A stretch of 64,000 bases of DNA from NCBI RefSeq assembly GCF_016595495.1, contig NZ_JAENIM010000039.1, positions 416,659-480,658 of the forward strand, written 5' to 3'. Below are positions 28,585 through 37,005 of this stretch, piece after piece; position 1 is the first letter of the stretch, and each line of letters begins with the position of its first letter. The notes beneath the pieces are model-generated. The model made no database searches. It saw only the letters and a program-made list of their open reading frames with translations, and was not told where the DNA came from. Both the position numbers and the translations under genes were made by a program. The DNA is from Persicirhabdus sediminis (lineage in GTDB: Bacteria; Verrucomicrobiota; Verrucomicrobiia; Verrucomicrobiales; Akkermansiaceae).

Positions 28585-28679
28585 GGAGAGTGATGTGTGC
28601 CTGGTGGTCGCCGCGGTTTTCAAAACCGTTGAAGGGCTGTAATGGTCTTTGCTTGGTTCGATTCCTTGCCTCTCCGCCA
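28585..28679 (+). tRNA. selC: Selenocysteine tRNA-like gene (anticodon TCA), possibly degenerate
   Basis: The 95-nt element begins GGAGAG and ends CTCTCCGCCA with an encoded CCA. The anticodon stem GCGGT/ACCGT encloses TTTCAAA, anticodon TCA. A TGGT D-loop, a long variable arm and a TTCGATT T-loop complete the tRNA-Sec outline. The acceptor stem has six firm pairs. T91/C69 and G92/G68 (last two digits of positions 285xx/286xx) do not pair, and the T-stem has two T-T mismatches. Bacterial tRNA-Sec normally has an 8+5 acceptor/T helix, so this copy may be decayed or unusual. It directly precedes the defence island, and selC is a common integration site. Confidence 0.7.
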
Positions 28680-28865
28680 TAGCTTGTAATTACCCGTATT
28701 TAAAGGGTTTGAGGTTGCACGAAGGGTTCATTTCTAGCGACAAGTGAAAGAGCCAGTCGTGCCAGTTTGCCCCAAATATGGGGTGATATTGTGTAATTTC
28801 TGTGTAAGCTGCTTAAGTTTGATAATGAATTAGTTAGATTGGGCTGTGTTGGTATTCTCTGAGTT

Positions 28866-29867
28866 TTAAGGATGGTTGATCTCAGTTTCTAGCTTTCCTA
28901 ACGATGTAATAATTTCGTCAAAAGTAGGTCGATAGTCGCCGAAAATCATCTCTTGCATCGCGTCATAATCTTTTTGCATGGCGGTGAGGACATGCACCGG
29001 GGGTACGAGTTTAAGTGACCCCGTAACGGCGTCATCATAGTTAGCCCAGTTACGCGGGTAGAATTTCTTCTTAAAGAGCACGACATCATTAAGGAGCTCT
29101 AGCTTTCTTAATGCAGACGCTTTTAGCGATGCATCGGCAGCCATCATAAAGAGATCGTAATAGTGGCGTGAGTAACGTGTGGGGGTAGGGGAGTCTTCGG
29201 GGCGGTTAGCTTCCTGATGAAGGATGGTAGCTTTTTCCCAAAAAGTGCGCTCTGCATCAATGGCCTGAACCATGCTATGAGGTTCATTAAATAGCTGCGG
29301 AAAATGCTCTGCTGCGTATGGCGTCACCTTATGCTTCGAATGCGGTAACCATGAGGCTAACGGGCCGATTTCAAGTTGGATGTATGGTAGTATGCCTATA
29401 GGGTTTTCTATCTTGGGGTATCTGACCCGTACAACGTGACCTTGATCTTTCTCATCAGCTTTGATATCTAGCTCACAATGGGAGCCAAGCGCTTTCTTTA
29501 GCCATGGCATCATCGTTTCAGCAATGTAAGTGATGGCGTTGTCGTTGAGGGTTTCGTTGATCTTGCTTTGCTGTCTCTTTGAGCGATCATCCATTGGGTT
29601 ATGGTCCCGAGTCACTTGTCTCCAATCAAGAACGAGGTCGACGTCTTCTGAGAAGCGAGTGATCAAGCCAAAGACTTTTGATAGACTGGTTCCGCCTTTA
29701 AAGATAAGTAGTTTGGAGAGTTTGTTGTGCTCGAAGAGCTGTTTCAGCGTCCAGCAAACCCAAAAATCTTTCTCGATAATAGCCACTGAGCCTATACCCA
29801 TGTGCGCCGCAGTCATGGAGAAGAGTTCATGGCGTTCCTGCGCGGAAAATGCGGCCACTCGGTTCAT
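28866..29867 (-). CDS. AbiEii-family nucleotidyltransferase toxin
   Basis: The 333-aa protein has the AbiEii/AbiGii nucleotidyltransferase core. FKGGTSLSKVFGLI (about residues 57-70) is the GS-type motif, and FSEDVDLVLD (72-81) carries the paired aspartates that bind metal. Relatives cause growth arrest, some by modifying tRNA 3' ends, and abort phage infection. Its start overlaps the end of the upstream AbiEi-like gene by four bases (ATGA), as in toxin-antitoxin pairs. It is the last gene of the island and lies next to the selC-like gene. Confidence 0.85.
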   Translation of the reverse strand: MNRVAAFSAQERHELFSMTAAHMGIGSVAIIEKDFWVCWTLKQLFEHNKLSKLLIFKGGTSLSKVFGLITRFSEDVDLVLDWRQVTRDHNPMDDRSKRQQSKINETLNDNAITYIAETMMPWLKKALGSHCELDIKADEKDQGHVVRVRYPKIENPIGILPYIQLEIGPLASWLPHSKHKVTPYAAEHFPQLFNEPHSMVQAIDAERTFWEKATILHQEANRPEDSPTPTRYSRHYYDLFMMAADASLKASALRKLELLNDVVLFKKKFYPRNWANYDDAVTGSLKLVPPVHVLTAMQKDYDAMQEMIFGDYRPTFDEIITSLGKLETEINHP

Positions 29868-30475
29868 GATTCTGTGCGCTTTGAGATTTGTAGGATGAGG
29901 TCACTGACCCAGCCAGGGGCTGTTTTGGTGTCACGCAGGATTTTCTTCCACATTATTGGCGACCACTTCGCCGCTAGCTTTTGCTGAATTTCTTCATCGA
30001 TGCGTGCTTGCCCTAATGCTTTGAGAGATTGAACCACCAGCTCACTTTCCTTGTGCTTGAATACTGATTCTTTGAGTGTTCTTTTTTTGAAGGTGAGCTC
30101 AAGATTTCCGATCTCATACGTTTTACTGGGTCCGTCGGAGAGGTAGACGCTTTGCGCGGGAACTTGGCTTGATAGTCCTAGGAGATTGAGTGCGGTATTT
30201 TCTGAAGGCTGAATACGCCAACCAGACCTGCGGGCCAGGGCGCGTGCGAGTTGATCAAGGTCTGGCCCCATCTCTGTGTTGAGCAGCTTGCTGATGCGTG
30301 GGTAGTCGTAGACCCCTCGCAAAACCCTACGAATGGTTCCTTTTGCCGCCAATTCAGATAGAGCTTTGCGTATGTCGGCATCACTGCCCAGATCTAAAAA
30401 GTCAATCTTGGAAAACGCCCAACCCCTATGGTTGCCGTATATCCTTGCAGATGTCTTTTTTTCAATAGATTGCAT
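29864..30475 (-). CDS. AbiEi-like (DUF6088-type) antitoxin/transcriptional regulator
   Basis: The 203-aa protein opens with a winged helix: FSKIDFLDLGSDADIRKALS then LAAKGTIRRVLRGVYDYPRI. This is the N-terminal DNA-binding domain of AbiEi-like antitoxins. The C-terminal part includes SVYLSDGPSKTYEIGNLELT. AbiEi proteins repress their own operon and counter the AbiEii toxin. The four-base overlap with the AbiEii gene supports pairing. The gene is about 140 bp downstream of hsdR, beyond a short 7-bp-repeat tract, and may have its own promoter. Confidence 0.8.
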   Translation of the reverse strand: MQSIEKKTSARIYGNHRGWAFSKIDFLDLGSDADIRKALSELAAKGTIRRVLRGVYDYPRISKLLNTEMGPDLDQLARALARRSGWRIQPSENTALNLLGLSSQVPAQSVYLSDGPSKTYEIGNLELTFKKRTLKESVFKHKESELVVQSLKALGQARIDEEIQQKLAAKWSPIMWKKILRDTKTAPGWVSDLILQISKRTES

Positions 30476-30569
30476 GCCTTTGTGATAACATTTTTTTTCA
30501 CAAGTTGAAGGGCGTTTTTGTGAAATTTAGTCGAGATCGGCGGCAGCCTCGCTGAATTTACCGCCTTTG

Positions 30570-30606
30570 GCGAATGATGAATATTGAGGGCTGAATGGTG
30601 ATGCGA
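30570..30606. repeat. Degenerate heptanucleotide repeat between hsdR and the AbiE pair
   Basis: GCGAATGATGAATATTGAG and GGCTGAATGGTGATG follow the same 7-bp phase as the tracts at 34215-34245, 35325-35365, 38998-39050 and inside hsdM. The shared entry sequence is (G)CGAATGATGAAT. Confidence 0.5.
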
Positions 30607-30615
30607 CTTGGCTGG

Positions 30616-33600
30616 CTAGCGGCTTTCCTGATACTTCTTAAAATTCTCCGCCTGCTCAAAGATCTCTTTATAGACTTCGTCGCGGTCGATCATTGGTGGG
30701 TAGCCCTTATCGGCTAGAGCCATGATGAGATCTACTTTCAGCTCGGCCTTGATATCAGCGCGCTGGCTCCAGTCGGTGTATTTGGTTTTGTCGTCGACGA
30801 TGGACTTTACTTTCTCCGATAGAGGAATGAGTTTTTCCTCTGGGTAGTCGAACTTGTATTTGATCGCTAGAGCCTTGAGTATGTCGTAGAAGGCTTTCAC
30901 TTCCATATCGGCAATGCCATCTGGCATATCGCCTTGGTTGTATTCTTTGGCCAGCTCATGGAACATTGCCAGCATCTCTTCTGCGAGGTCGTCGATGCCT
31001 TCAGCTGTCCAGGCTTCGCTTTCTTTGCGCTCGTTGTATTTCTCGACGAGTTTATTGAATTTTTCGGAGAAATCCACGCCCTTCATTTTGTTCACCTTTT
31101 TGAGCTCAGAGATCGCTTTTTTGAGAAGTTGCTGGAGCAGCTTTGCCTTGGTATTTGGCAGCTGGATATTGGAGATCTTGGTGAGGTAGTCTTCATTAAA
31201 GAGGTCGATCTGGCTGGCTTGGTCATCGCCGAGCTTGAAGATCTCTTCAACGCCGTCGCTCTTGATGGCTTCGTCTATCATTTCCCGCACCTTGGCATTC
31301 ATCTGGGCGGTGTCCGGAGCATCGCCTTTGGTGAGCTTTGCAATGATCGAGCGGATCGCTAAGTAGAAGTGGATTTGGTCGCGCTCTGCTTCGGTGATTT
31401 CTTCCGCACCACAGCAGACATCGTAGGCGGCTTTCAGGCGCTTCACTAGTTGCATGAAGCGGTGTTCGATCTTGTCGGTGAGCTGGACGAACTCGGAGGC
31501 TCGGTTGAGGCAGTCTAGCTGGGCGACGGCATCACCAGCGAAATACGCGGTGCTGTCGAATACGTGAAACATCCTCGCCAGTAGGTCGAGGTGGTTGCGG
31601 ACTTCGGTAATCGAGAGCTGAACGTCCTCGAAGTTGGTGGCATCCGTTTTTGAATACATAGCCAGCGCTTGATTCATGGCTGACTTGATACCGAAGTAGT
31701 CAACCACCAGCCCCTTGTCTTTGCCTTCGAACTTGCGGTTCACGCGGGAGATGGTTTGGATCAAGTTGTGCTTCTGCACGGGTTTGTCGATGTAGATGGT
31801 ATCGAGGAATGGCACATCAAAGCCGGTCAGCCACATGTCCACTACGATGGCGATTTTAAAGTTCGACTGTGGATTCTTAAATTGGCCGTCGAGCATCTTG
31901 CGATATTCCGAGGAGCCGAGCACATCGTAGAGCTCCTTCGTGTCATCCTTGCCGCGAGTCATCACCATCTTGATGCGCTCCATCGGTTTGATTTGTTTCT
32001 TCTGCTGGTCGCTCAGTTCCACGCCTTCGGCGGCGACTCGCACCTCTGCCCATTCTGGGCGGAGTTTGATCACTTCCTTGTAGAAATCGTAGGCAATCTC
32101 ACGGCTGGAGCTGACGAACATCGCTTTCCCCATAATGGTGGAGCCCTCTTCGATACGAGTCTCGTAGTGGGTGACAAAATCCTTAGCCAGTGCTGCCAGC
32201 CTATCTTTGTCGCCGAGGATGCTCTTCATGCTCGCCATGACCTTTTTGCTTTGCTCCACAGCGTAGTCGCTAGAGCCAGCCTCCATGCACCGCTGGTAGT
32301 AGGCTTCGATCTCCTTGAGTTTCGAGTTGTCAGCCAGCACTTTGGCGGCGCGTCCTTCGTAGACCAGGCGTACGGTGATCTCATCCTTCACCGACTCCGC
32401 CATGGTATAGGAGTCGACCACTTGGCCAAACACATCCAGAGTGGCATCAATTGGGGTGCCCGTGAAGCCAACGTAGGTCGCGTTTGGTAAGGAGTTGTGC
32501 AGGTGCCAGGCAAAGCCATAGGATTTCTTCACCTCGCTATCGGTGATGGTTAGCTTCTGGTCGAGATTGACCTGGCTGCGGTGGGCCTCGTCGGAAATAC
32601 AGATCACGTTGCAGCGATCGGTGAGCAACTCGGCATCTTCATTAAATTTATGAACTGTAGTGAGAAATACGCCGCCACTCTTGCGGCCTTTGAGTTTCTT
32701 TCTCAGGTCACTGCGGCTCTGCACACTCTCAATATCCGCGTCGCCAATGTAGCCTTTAGCATTAGAAAATTGGTCAGAGAGCTGGGAATCGAGATCGGTG
32801 CGGTCGGTGATGAGCACGATGGTAGGGGAGGAGAACTCCACGCTCTTCATCAGCAGCCGAGCCAGAAAGAGCATGGTGAAGCTTTTGCCACAGCCGGTTG
32901 CGCCAAAGTAGGTGCCACCCTTACCATCACCTTCAGGTTTACGGTGAGCCGCTATGTTGGCAAACAGCTTGCGGGCGGCGTAGTACTGTGGGTAGCGGCA
33001 GACAATTTTTTCCTCGGTGCGTGAGACATCGGGCAGGTAGACAAAGTTGCGGATCACATCGATCAAGCGGCGTTTATCGAACAGGCCATTGATCATCGTG
33101 TGCAGCGAGTTGATGCCATCTTTTTCAATCACTTCATCGCCTGTGACCTTGCGCCATGGATAGAAGAAATCGTATTTGGCGAAGATGCTGCCAACCTTGT
33201 TATTCACGCCATCAGAGATCACGCAGAAGGCATGGTACTTCATCAGCTCGGGGATGTCGCGGGCGTAGCGGGTGGCCAGTTGCACGTAAGCATCGTGAAT
33301 CGTCGCCTCTTCGCGGATCGCGCTCTTGAATTCAAAGACCACCAGCGGCAGGCCATTGATGTAGAGAATGCCATCCGGAATGCGTGTCTCGTGGCCGACG
33401 ATCTCCAGCTGGTTGACGATCTTGAAAATATTCAGTCCACCGTGGAATTTTGCCGGCTCCTCAGCCACGATGGAGGGCACTTCACCGGGCTTCGGTTCCC
33501 AGAATGCCTCTAGCTCCGCGTAATCTATCAGCTGGACGTACAGGTCCTTCTGGCTGCGATCCTCCCGCTTCAGCAGGAAACCATCACACACCAGCTTCAT

Positions 33601-33858
33601 GATCGCCTTGTTGCTGGCGTAGAGGTCGGCAGCCGAGTACGCATCCAGCTGCTTGATCACAGATTCTATTTCACCCGCCGTAATCTCATCATCGGCGTAT
33701 TTTCTTGCGAGGAAGGACCGCAAGTCAGACTTGATCAAGACCTCTTCAGGAGCACGCGTGATCGCGGATCCCAGTACGTGAGGGAACCCTTGCTCGCCGA
33801 GGAGGCTGATGATGGCGGATTCTAGGGCAGCTTCGCTGAATTTTGAATGCTGAGTCAT
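30616..33858 (-). CDS. hsdR: Type I restriction enzyme, R subunit (HsdR)
   Basis: The ATG at 33858 gives 1080 aa. Residues 162-178 hold the nuclease motif PDGILYINGLPLVVFEFK (D...ExK). The SF2 translocase follows, with Walker A GATGCGKS (319-326), DEAH (423-426) and TYVGFTGTP. The helical C-terminal part binds the methylase. It cleaves DNA lacking the HsdM/S methylation after ATP-driven translocation. The first residues MTQHS derive from a 7-bp repeat tract and are fused to KFSEAALESA. The latter looks like the true family start, seen upstream as two truncated fragments (MKxTEAQL). hsdR is separated from hsdS by seven kilobases... more exactly 3.7 kb of accessory genes. Confidence 0.95.
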   Translation of the reverse strand: MTQHSKFSEAALESAIISLLGEQGFPHVLGSAITRAPEEVLIKSDLRSFLARKYADDEITAGEIESVIKQLDAYSAADLYASNKAIMKLVCDGFLLKREDRSQKDLYVQLIDYAELEAFWEPKPGEVPSIVAEEPAKFHGGLNIFKIVNQLEIVGHETRIPDGILYINGLPLVVFEFKSAIREEATIHDAYVQLATRYARDIPELMKYHAFCVISDGVNNKVGSIFAKYDFFYPWRKVTGDEVIEKDGINSLHTMINGLFDKRRLIDVIRNFVYLPDVSRTEEKIVCRYPQYYAARKLFANIAAHRKPEGDGKGGTYFGATGCGKSFTMLFLARLLMKSVEFSSPTIVLITDRTDLDSQLSDQFSNAKGYIGDADIESVQSRSDLRKKLKGRKSGGVFLTTVHKFNEDAELLTDRCNVICISDEAHRSQVNLDQKLTITDSEVKKSYGFAWHLHNSLPNATYVGFTGTPIDATLDVFGQVVDSYTMAESVKDEITVRLVYEGRAAKVLADNSKLKEIEAYYQRCMEAGSSDYAVEQSKKVMASMKSILGDKDRLAALAKDFVTHYETRIEEGSTIMGKAMFVSSSREIAYDFYKEVIKLRPEWAEVRVAAEGVELSDQQKKQIKPMERIKMVMTRGKDDTKELYDVLGSSEYRKMLDGQFKNPQSNFKIAIVVDMWLTGFDVPFLDTIYIDKPVQKHNLIQTISRVNRKFEGKDKGLVVDYFGIKSAMNQALAMYSKTDATNFEDVQLSITEVRNHLDLLARMFHVFDSTAYFAGDAVAQLDCLNRASEFVQLTDKIEHRFMQLVKRLKAAYDVCCGAEEITEAERDQIHFYLAIRSIIAKLTKGDAPDTAQMNAKVREMIDEAIKSDGVEEIFKLGDDQASQIDLFNEDYLTKISNIQLPNTKAKLLQQLLKKAISELKKVNKMKGVDFSEKFNKLVEKYNERKESEAWTAEGIDDLAEEMLAMFHELAKEYNQGDMPDGIADMEVKAFYDILKALAIKYKFDYPEEKLIPLSEKVKSIVDDKTKYTDWSQRADIKAELKVDLIMALADKGYPPMIDRDEVYKEIFEQAENFKKYQESR

Positions 33859-33868
33859 GAATGCTGAA

Positions 33869-34231
33869 TTATTTTCGTTGTTGGGCTGTTTTGACGATGC
33901 TTGTGAGTATACGCACGACCTCATCGGCTTCGGTTTTAAGACCTTCAATTTTATCGGAAGTTACAAGCTCGGTAGCCTCCAAGAGCTTGATCCAATAAAG
34001 TGTTTCTCGGGCTTCTTTCCGTGAGATTGACATTTTCGCGATGAAATCCGCTTTGCTCTGGCCTGCTTGAGCTTCTTCAATGTTAGCTCCAATTGAAGTC
34101 CCTGAGCGAAGTAATTGGTTGGCTAATGTGCGAGGAACACCACTCTGCTTTTCAAGAAATTGGCAGAGCTTCACTATTCGCACGGCGAAATCAAAACTAC
34201 GTTGGCTTATGTCAAATTCAGCATTCATCAT
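33869..34231 (-). CDS. Four-helix bundle protein (S23 rRNA-intervening-sequence family)
   Basis: The 120-aa protein is all helical. Its typical motifs are FDFAVRIVKLCQFL, LANQLLRSGTSIGANIEEAQ, and KADFIAKMSISRKEARETLY. Members are small cytoplasmic proteins of unknown function that often sit as passengers in restriction-modification loci or rRNA intervening sequences. Two adjacent ATG codons (34231 and 34228) lie inside a 7-bp repeat tract, so the start codon itself comes from the repeat. The gene follows directly on a 20-codon remnant of an hsdR-like start. Confidence 0.88.
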   Translation of the reverse strand: MMNAEFDISQRSFDFAVRIVKLCQFLEKQSGVPRTLANQLLRSGTSIGANIEEAQAGQSKADFIAKMSISRKEARETLYWIKLLEATELVTSDKIEGLKTEADEVVRILTSIVKTAQQRK

Positions 34232-34294
34232 TTATAATTCATCATTCGCCCCATGGGCGCCGGCTGATTTGAGTTGGGCTTCGGTGAATTTCAT
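34232..34294 (-). pseudogene. 20-codon remnant resembling the start of hsdR (copy B)
   Basis: The frame encodes MKFTEAQLKSAGAHGANDEL and a stop. Its ATG overlaps the rhuM stop by one base (TGATG), and GGAAGGAG lies upstream, so it looks like a coupled start of a former downstream gene. MKFTEAQL resembles KFSEAAL at the intact hsdR start. It runs into the 7-bp repeat (GCGAATGATGAATTAT) and stops just before the four-helix gene. Confidence 0.55.
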
Positions 34295-35337
34295 CACTTT
34301 GAATCTCCTTCCTTACTGAGATCTTCGAGGGTTTTGATGGAGTCAGAAGCGCCTCGTTCTTCCATCGAGATTCGTCTTCGTTCGGCGAATTGATCGTATT
34401 GCGTTTTGGCAGCCTCGTCGGCATCTTTCTTGGTCACTTTACCTCCGTGGGTGAGGACATCGCGGTCATTGAACTTGAGAAATTCGTCGAGCTTGGTTTG
34501 CCAGTCTTGCAGGAAGATCTGCTTGCGCCGTTTTGCCTGGTCGAAGGCAAAGTCCAGCCACATCACGACGATGCGGTTCAGCTCGTCGATTTCGTCTTCC
34601 TGCAGGTAGTTCTTGGCCACGGTCACATCGCCTTTGCGAACGATCTCTCCCTTCCAGACCGTCAACCCCATGTTCGGCAGGGAAGCGTCGGCGCGCTCGG
34701 CGATGAGTTCTGCGGCGGTGTGGCCGGTCGCGGCGAAGTGGAGCTTGTTCTGGATGATCTGGAAGAATTTGACCGAATCTTTTCGCGACGGCTCGTAGTC
34801 GGCGGCGAGGGCGAAGATTTCCCGGACTCGGAGATACACACGTCGCTCGCTGGCCCGAATGTCCTGAATACGGGCGAGAAGCTCATCGAAGTAGTCTGGG
34901 ACGGCCGAGCTGCCTGAGATGTCGGGATTCTTGAGCCGCTCGTCGTCCATCGTGAAGCCCTTGACGAGGTATTCCTGTAGGCGGGTATTTGCCCAGCGGC
35001 GGAACTGAGTGCCACGGGGGGATTTTACCCGGAAACCGACGGCAAGAATGGCTTCCAGATTGTAGTGTTCAATCTCCCGTTTGACTTCTCGAGAGCCCTC
35101 CAATCGAACTATCCGGAATTTCCGGATAGTTGCTTCTGACGCGAGTTCCCCCTCCTCATAGAGATTTTTCAGGTGCTCGTTGATCGTGCGCACATCTCGA
35201 TCAAAGAGTTCTCCCATCAAGGCCTGTGAGAGCCAGATCGTCTCGTTCTCGAATCGGCACTCGACCCGCGATTTACCGTCCTCGGTCGTGTAGAGGAGGA
35301 ATTCGCCGGCTGGTGTGTCTGGTAATTCATCATTCAT
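34294..35337 (-). CDS. RhuM-family protein
   Basis: The 347-aa protein matches the RhuM family by FLLYTTEDGKSRVECRFENE, TIWLSQALMGELFDRDVRTI, EHYNLEAILAVGFRVKSPRG and TQFRRWANTRLQEYLVKGF. The family's biochemical role is unknown. Members are frequent passengers inside type I restriction-modification operons. Its first residues, MNDEL, are encoded by a 7-bp repeat tract. A short hsdR-like remnant lies three bases upstream. The local DNA is GC-rich compared with the CBASS genes just upstream. Confidence 0.88.
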   Translation of the reverse strand: MNDELPDTPAGEFLLYTTEDGKSRVECRFENETIWLSQALMGELFDRDVRTINEHLKNLYEEGELASEATIRKFRIVRLEGSREVKREIEHYNLEAILAVGFRVKSPRGTQFRRWANTRLQEYLVKGFTMDDERLKNPDISGSSAVPDYFDELLARIQDIRASERRVYLRVREIFALAADYEPSRKDSVKFFQIIQNKLHFAATGHTAAELIAERADASLPNMGLTVWKGEIVRKGDVTVAKNYLQEDEIDELNRIVVMWLDFAFDQAKRRKQIFLQDWQTKLDEFLKFNDRDVLTHGGKVTKKDADEAAKTQYDQFAERRRISMEERGASDSIKTLEDLSKEGDSK

Positions 35338-35340
35338 AAC

Positions 35341-35403
35341 TTAGCATTCATCATTCGAACCCTTGAGTTCGCCTGCTTCGAGTTGGGCTTCGGTTAACTT
35401 CAT
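35341..35403 (-). pseudogene. 20-codon remnant resembling the start of hsdR (copy A)
   Basis: The frame encodes MKLTEAQLEAGELKGSNDEC and a stop. It starts nine bases after the stop of the E2-like gene and ends three bases before rhuM. The first eight codons are nearly the same as in copy B at 34232-34294 and resemble the intact hsdR start. The fragment then runs into GCGAATGATGAAT-like heptads. Confidence 0.55.
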
Positions 35404-35411
35404 GCTGATTA

Positions 35412-36035
35412 TTAGGGAATTCGGAGTTTAAGAGGGATTTTTCTCAAAAGAGCTAAGTCTCTACTTTTACAGCAAACCTTGTATTTTTTTCCTGAATCAC
35501 ATGGGCAGAGCTTATTTGAATATCTGCCTTTTAATACTTTTGAAGGTACCATGCTCATAGCTTGTATAAGACCAGGATGGCCATGTGCGAAACCATGCCA
35601 CGGTGGTTCTCCATGATGTTGTAGAAAAGAATACCAGTAGAAGAATGGGATGACTTTTTCATAAAGAAAGTTGGTCACTCCATTCCACTGATATTCTGGG
35701 AAAATGCCCAGGCAGCAGCTCCCATCAGATGTATCAATATGGCGCTTGCTGTCATCAATTTCTCCCGCCTTAAGACTCGTAGCTATGCGTTCTGATTCTT
35801 CATAAACGACCGGGAAGCCAAAAGTATCCCTATTACTGAAATCAATTTTGATTTCATAGCTGTCCTCGATGTAAGATTCGCCGCAGTTAGAATAGATGAT
35901 CTTCTGGTCTTTGCGGTCACAGCTACATGCGAAGGATAGTGTCCCCCAAATGCAGTTTCGTGCACGGCTAAAATTTAGACCGGGAAACTCCAGGTCGAGC
36001 GCCTGTAGATCACTCTGTTCTACTGTGAACGCCAT
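35412..36035 (-). CDS. CBASS E2-like protein with C-terminal SEC-C zinc motif
   Basis: The 207-aa protein has an N-terminal beta-meander followed by RHIDTSDGSCCLGIF. Here H99 and C107/C108 fit the His and catalytic Cys of bacterial E2-like proteins of short type II CBASS. A helical segment with FLYEKVIPFFYWYSFLQHHG comes next. It ends in a SEC-C motif LCPCDSGKKYKVCCK (Cys 177, 179, 188, 189), which binds zinc. No E1 or JAB gene accompanies it. The start overlaps the end of the cyclase gene by 16 bp. By family knowledge, such E2 proteins prime the cyclase by a ubiquitin-like conjugation. That role here is inferred. Confidence 0.7.
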   Translation of the reverse strand: MAFTVEQSDLQALDLEFPGLNFSRARNCIWGTLSFACSCDRKDQKIIYSNCGESYIEDSYEIKIDFSNRDTFGFPVVYEESERIATSLKAGEIDDSKRHIDTSDGSCCLGIFPEYQWNGVTNFLYEKVIPFFYWYSFLQHHGEPPWHGFAHGHPGLIQAMSMVPSKVLKGRYSNKLCPCDSGKKYKVCCKSRDLALLRKIPLKLRIP

Positions 36036-37003
36036 GGGTTCGATGCTGCGACCGCCTTGTTAGAGTGGTTTGCTGATTTTGTTTCTTCTTCTTTTTTTAG
36101 CCCCAGAGGGAACCTATCTCCTAGCGATTTTCTCCACATTAGAGACGCCTCATACTCGCAATCTTCGTTTTTAGCTAGGTCAGCTTGGTTTAGAAGCTTC
36201 GTAAACTCATCTTTTACATTATCGGCCTTGTATCCGGACAGTAAGTCTTCGTGGCAAGGTGTGGTAGGTCTGTAGCAGCAGAAAAATCTATCTAACTCTT
36301 CCTTGATGGCCCTCACAGTCTCGCGTAGTGCTGCATCATCATTCGAGTTTGAAACGTAGTTGTTGCATGCAAGAATAGTGAGAATAAATCCGGAAGGTAG
36401 TTTAAGACTACTATTTTGTGTTTCTCTGTGATCCTTCCAAGCCTTCAGGTAACGTATAATTCTACGCAGTTGTCCCACTTCGCTTGAATCAGATATTTTC
36501 TGGTCTACCCAGTTCTTAAACTCTCTCGGGTCGCTATCTGTGTAGCCCTGAGACTTGTGTGCTAGCTGCGGAGTGTCATCGTCATTTTCCATCCAGTAAG
36601 AAGGCAAATCGATATGGTGCCCATCGGCATATGTGACCCTTACGCATGTTGATTTATCTATCACTGGCTGGTCAGTATGACCTTCGACAGCCGCCTTTAT
36701 ACGGTCATGATATGTTTCGGGGTTTTTTCTATCAGCCTCCTTACAGATGAAATACACGCCATCATCGAGATCGTACTCTTCGGTAGGGTCTCCATTTACA
36801 TCCTCACCCTTTATAGGGTTCAAGTTTGTATCAAGAGGGTAAGAACCTTGAGAGTGGAACTTAGGATCGCTCCAATCCTTTTCTTCGAAATAGTCACGAA
36901 TTTTCTGTCTTAATGCATCTCGGTTTGATTCCAGTTTCTTCTTCTTAGAATCTGTGAGCTTAATTTTTTTATTAAAGCTAATGAATAGGTTGTGGGTGTT
37001 CAT
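36020..37003 (-). CDS. CBASS cyclic-oligonucleotide synthase (CD-NTase)
   Basis: The 327-aa protein has the nucleotidyltransferase site of DncV/cGAS-like enzymes: GSYPLDT (GS at residues 53-54), EYDLDDGVYF (Asp78 and Asp80) and the third carboxylate in GHHIDLPSYW (Asp132). It would make a cyclic di- or trinucleotide when phage infection is sensed, activating the effector encoded upstream. The C-terminus ends SNPWRSQ and not in a Gly or Ala, the usual acceptor end in CBASS conjugation systems. The gene starts two bases after the effector stop and overlaps the E2-like gene. Confidence 0.9.
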   Translation of the reverse strand: MNTHNLFISFNKKIKLTDSKKKKLESNRDALRQKIRDYFEEKDWSDPKFHSQGSYPLDTNLNPIKGEDVNGDPTEEYDLDDGVYFICKEADRKNPETYHDRIKAAVEGHTDQPVIDKSTCVRVTYADGHHIDLPSYWMENDDDTPQLAHKSQGYTDSDPREFKNWVDQKISDSSEVGQLRRIIRYLKAWKDHRETQNSSLKLPSGFILTILACNNYVSNSNDDAALRETVRAIKEELDRFFCCYRPTTPCHEDLLSGYKADNVKDEFTKLLNQADLAKNEDCEYEASLMWRKSLGDRFPLGLKKEEETKSANHSNKAVAASNPWRSQ

Positions 37004-37005
37004 GT

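Noticed and set aside
31756-32490. 244-codon plus-strand frame opposite hsdR
   Set aside because: It lies antisense to the conserved helicase part of HsdR and shows no recognisable protein features.
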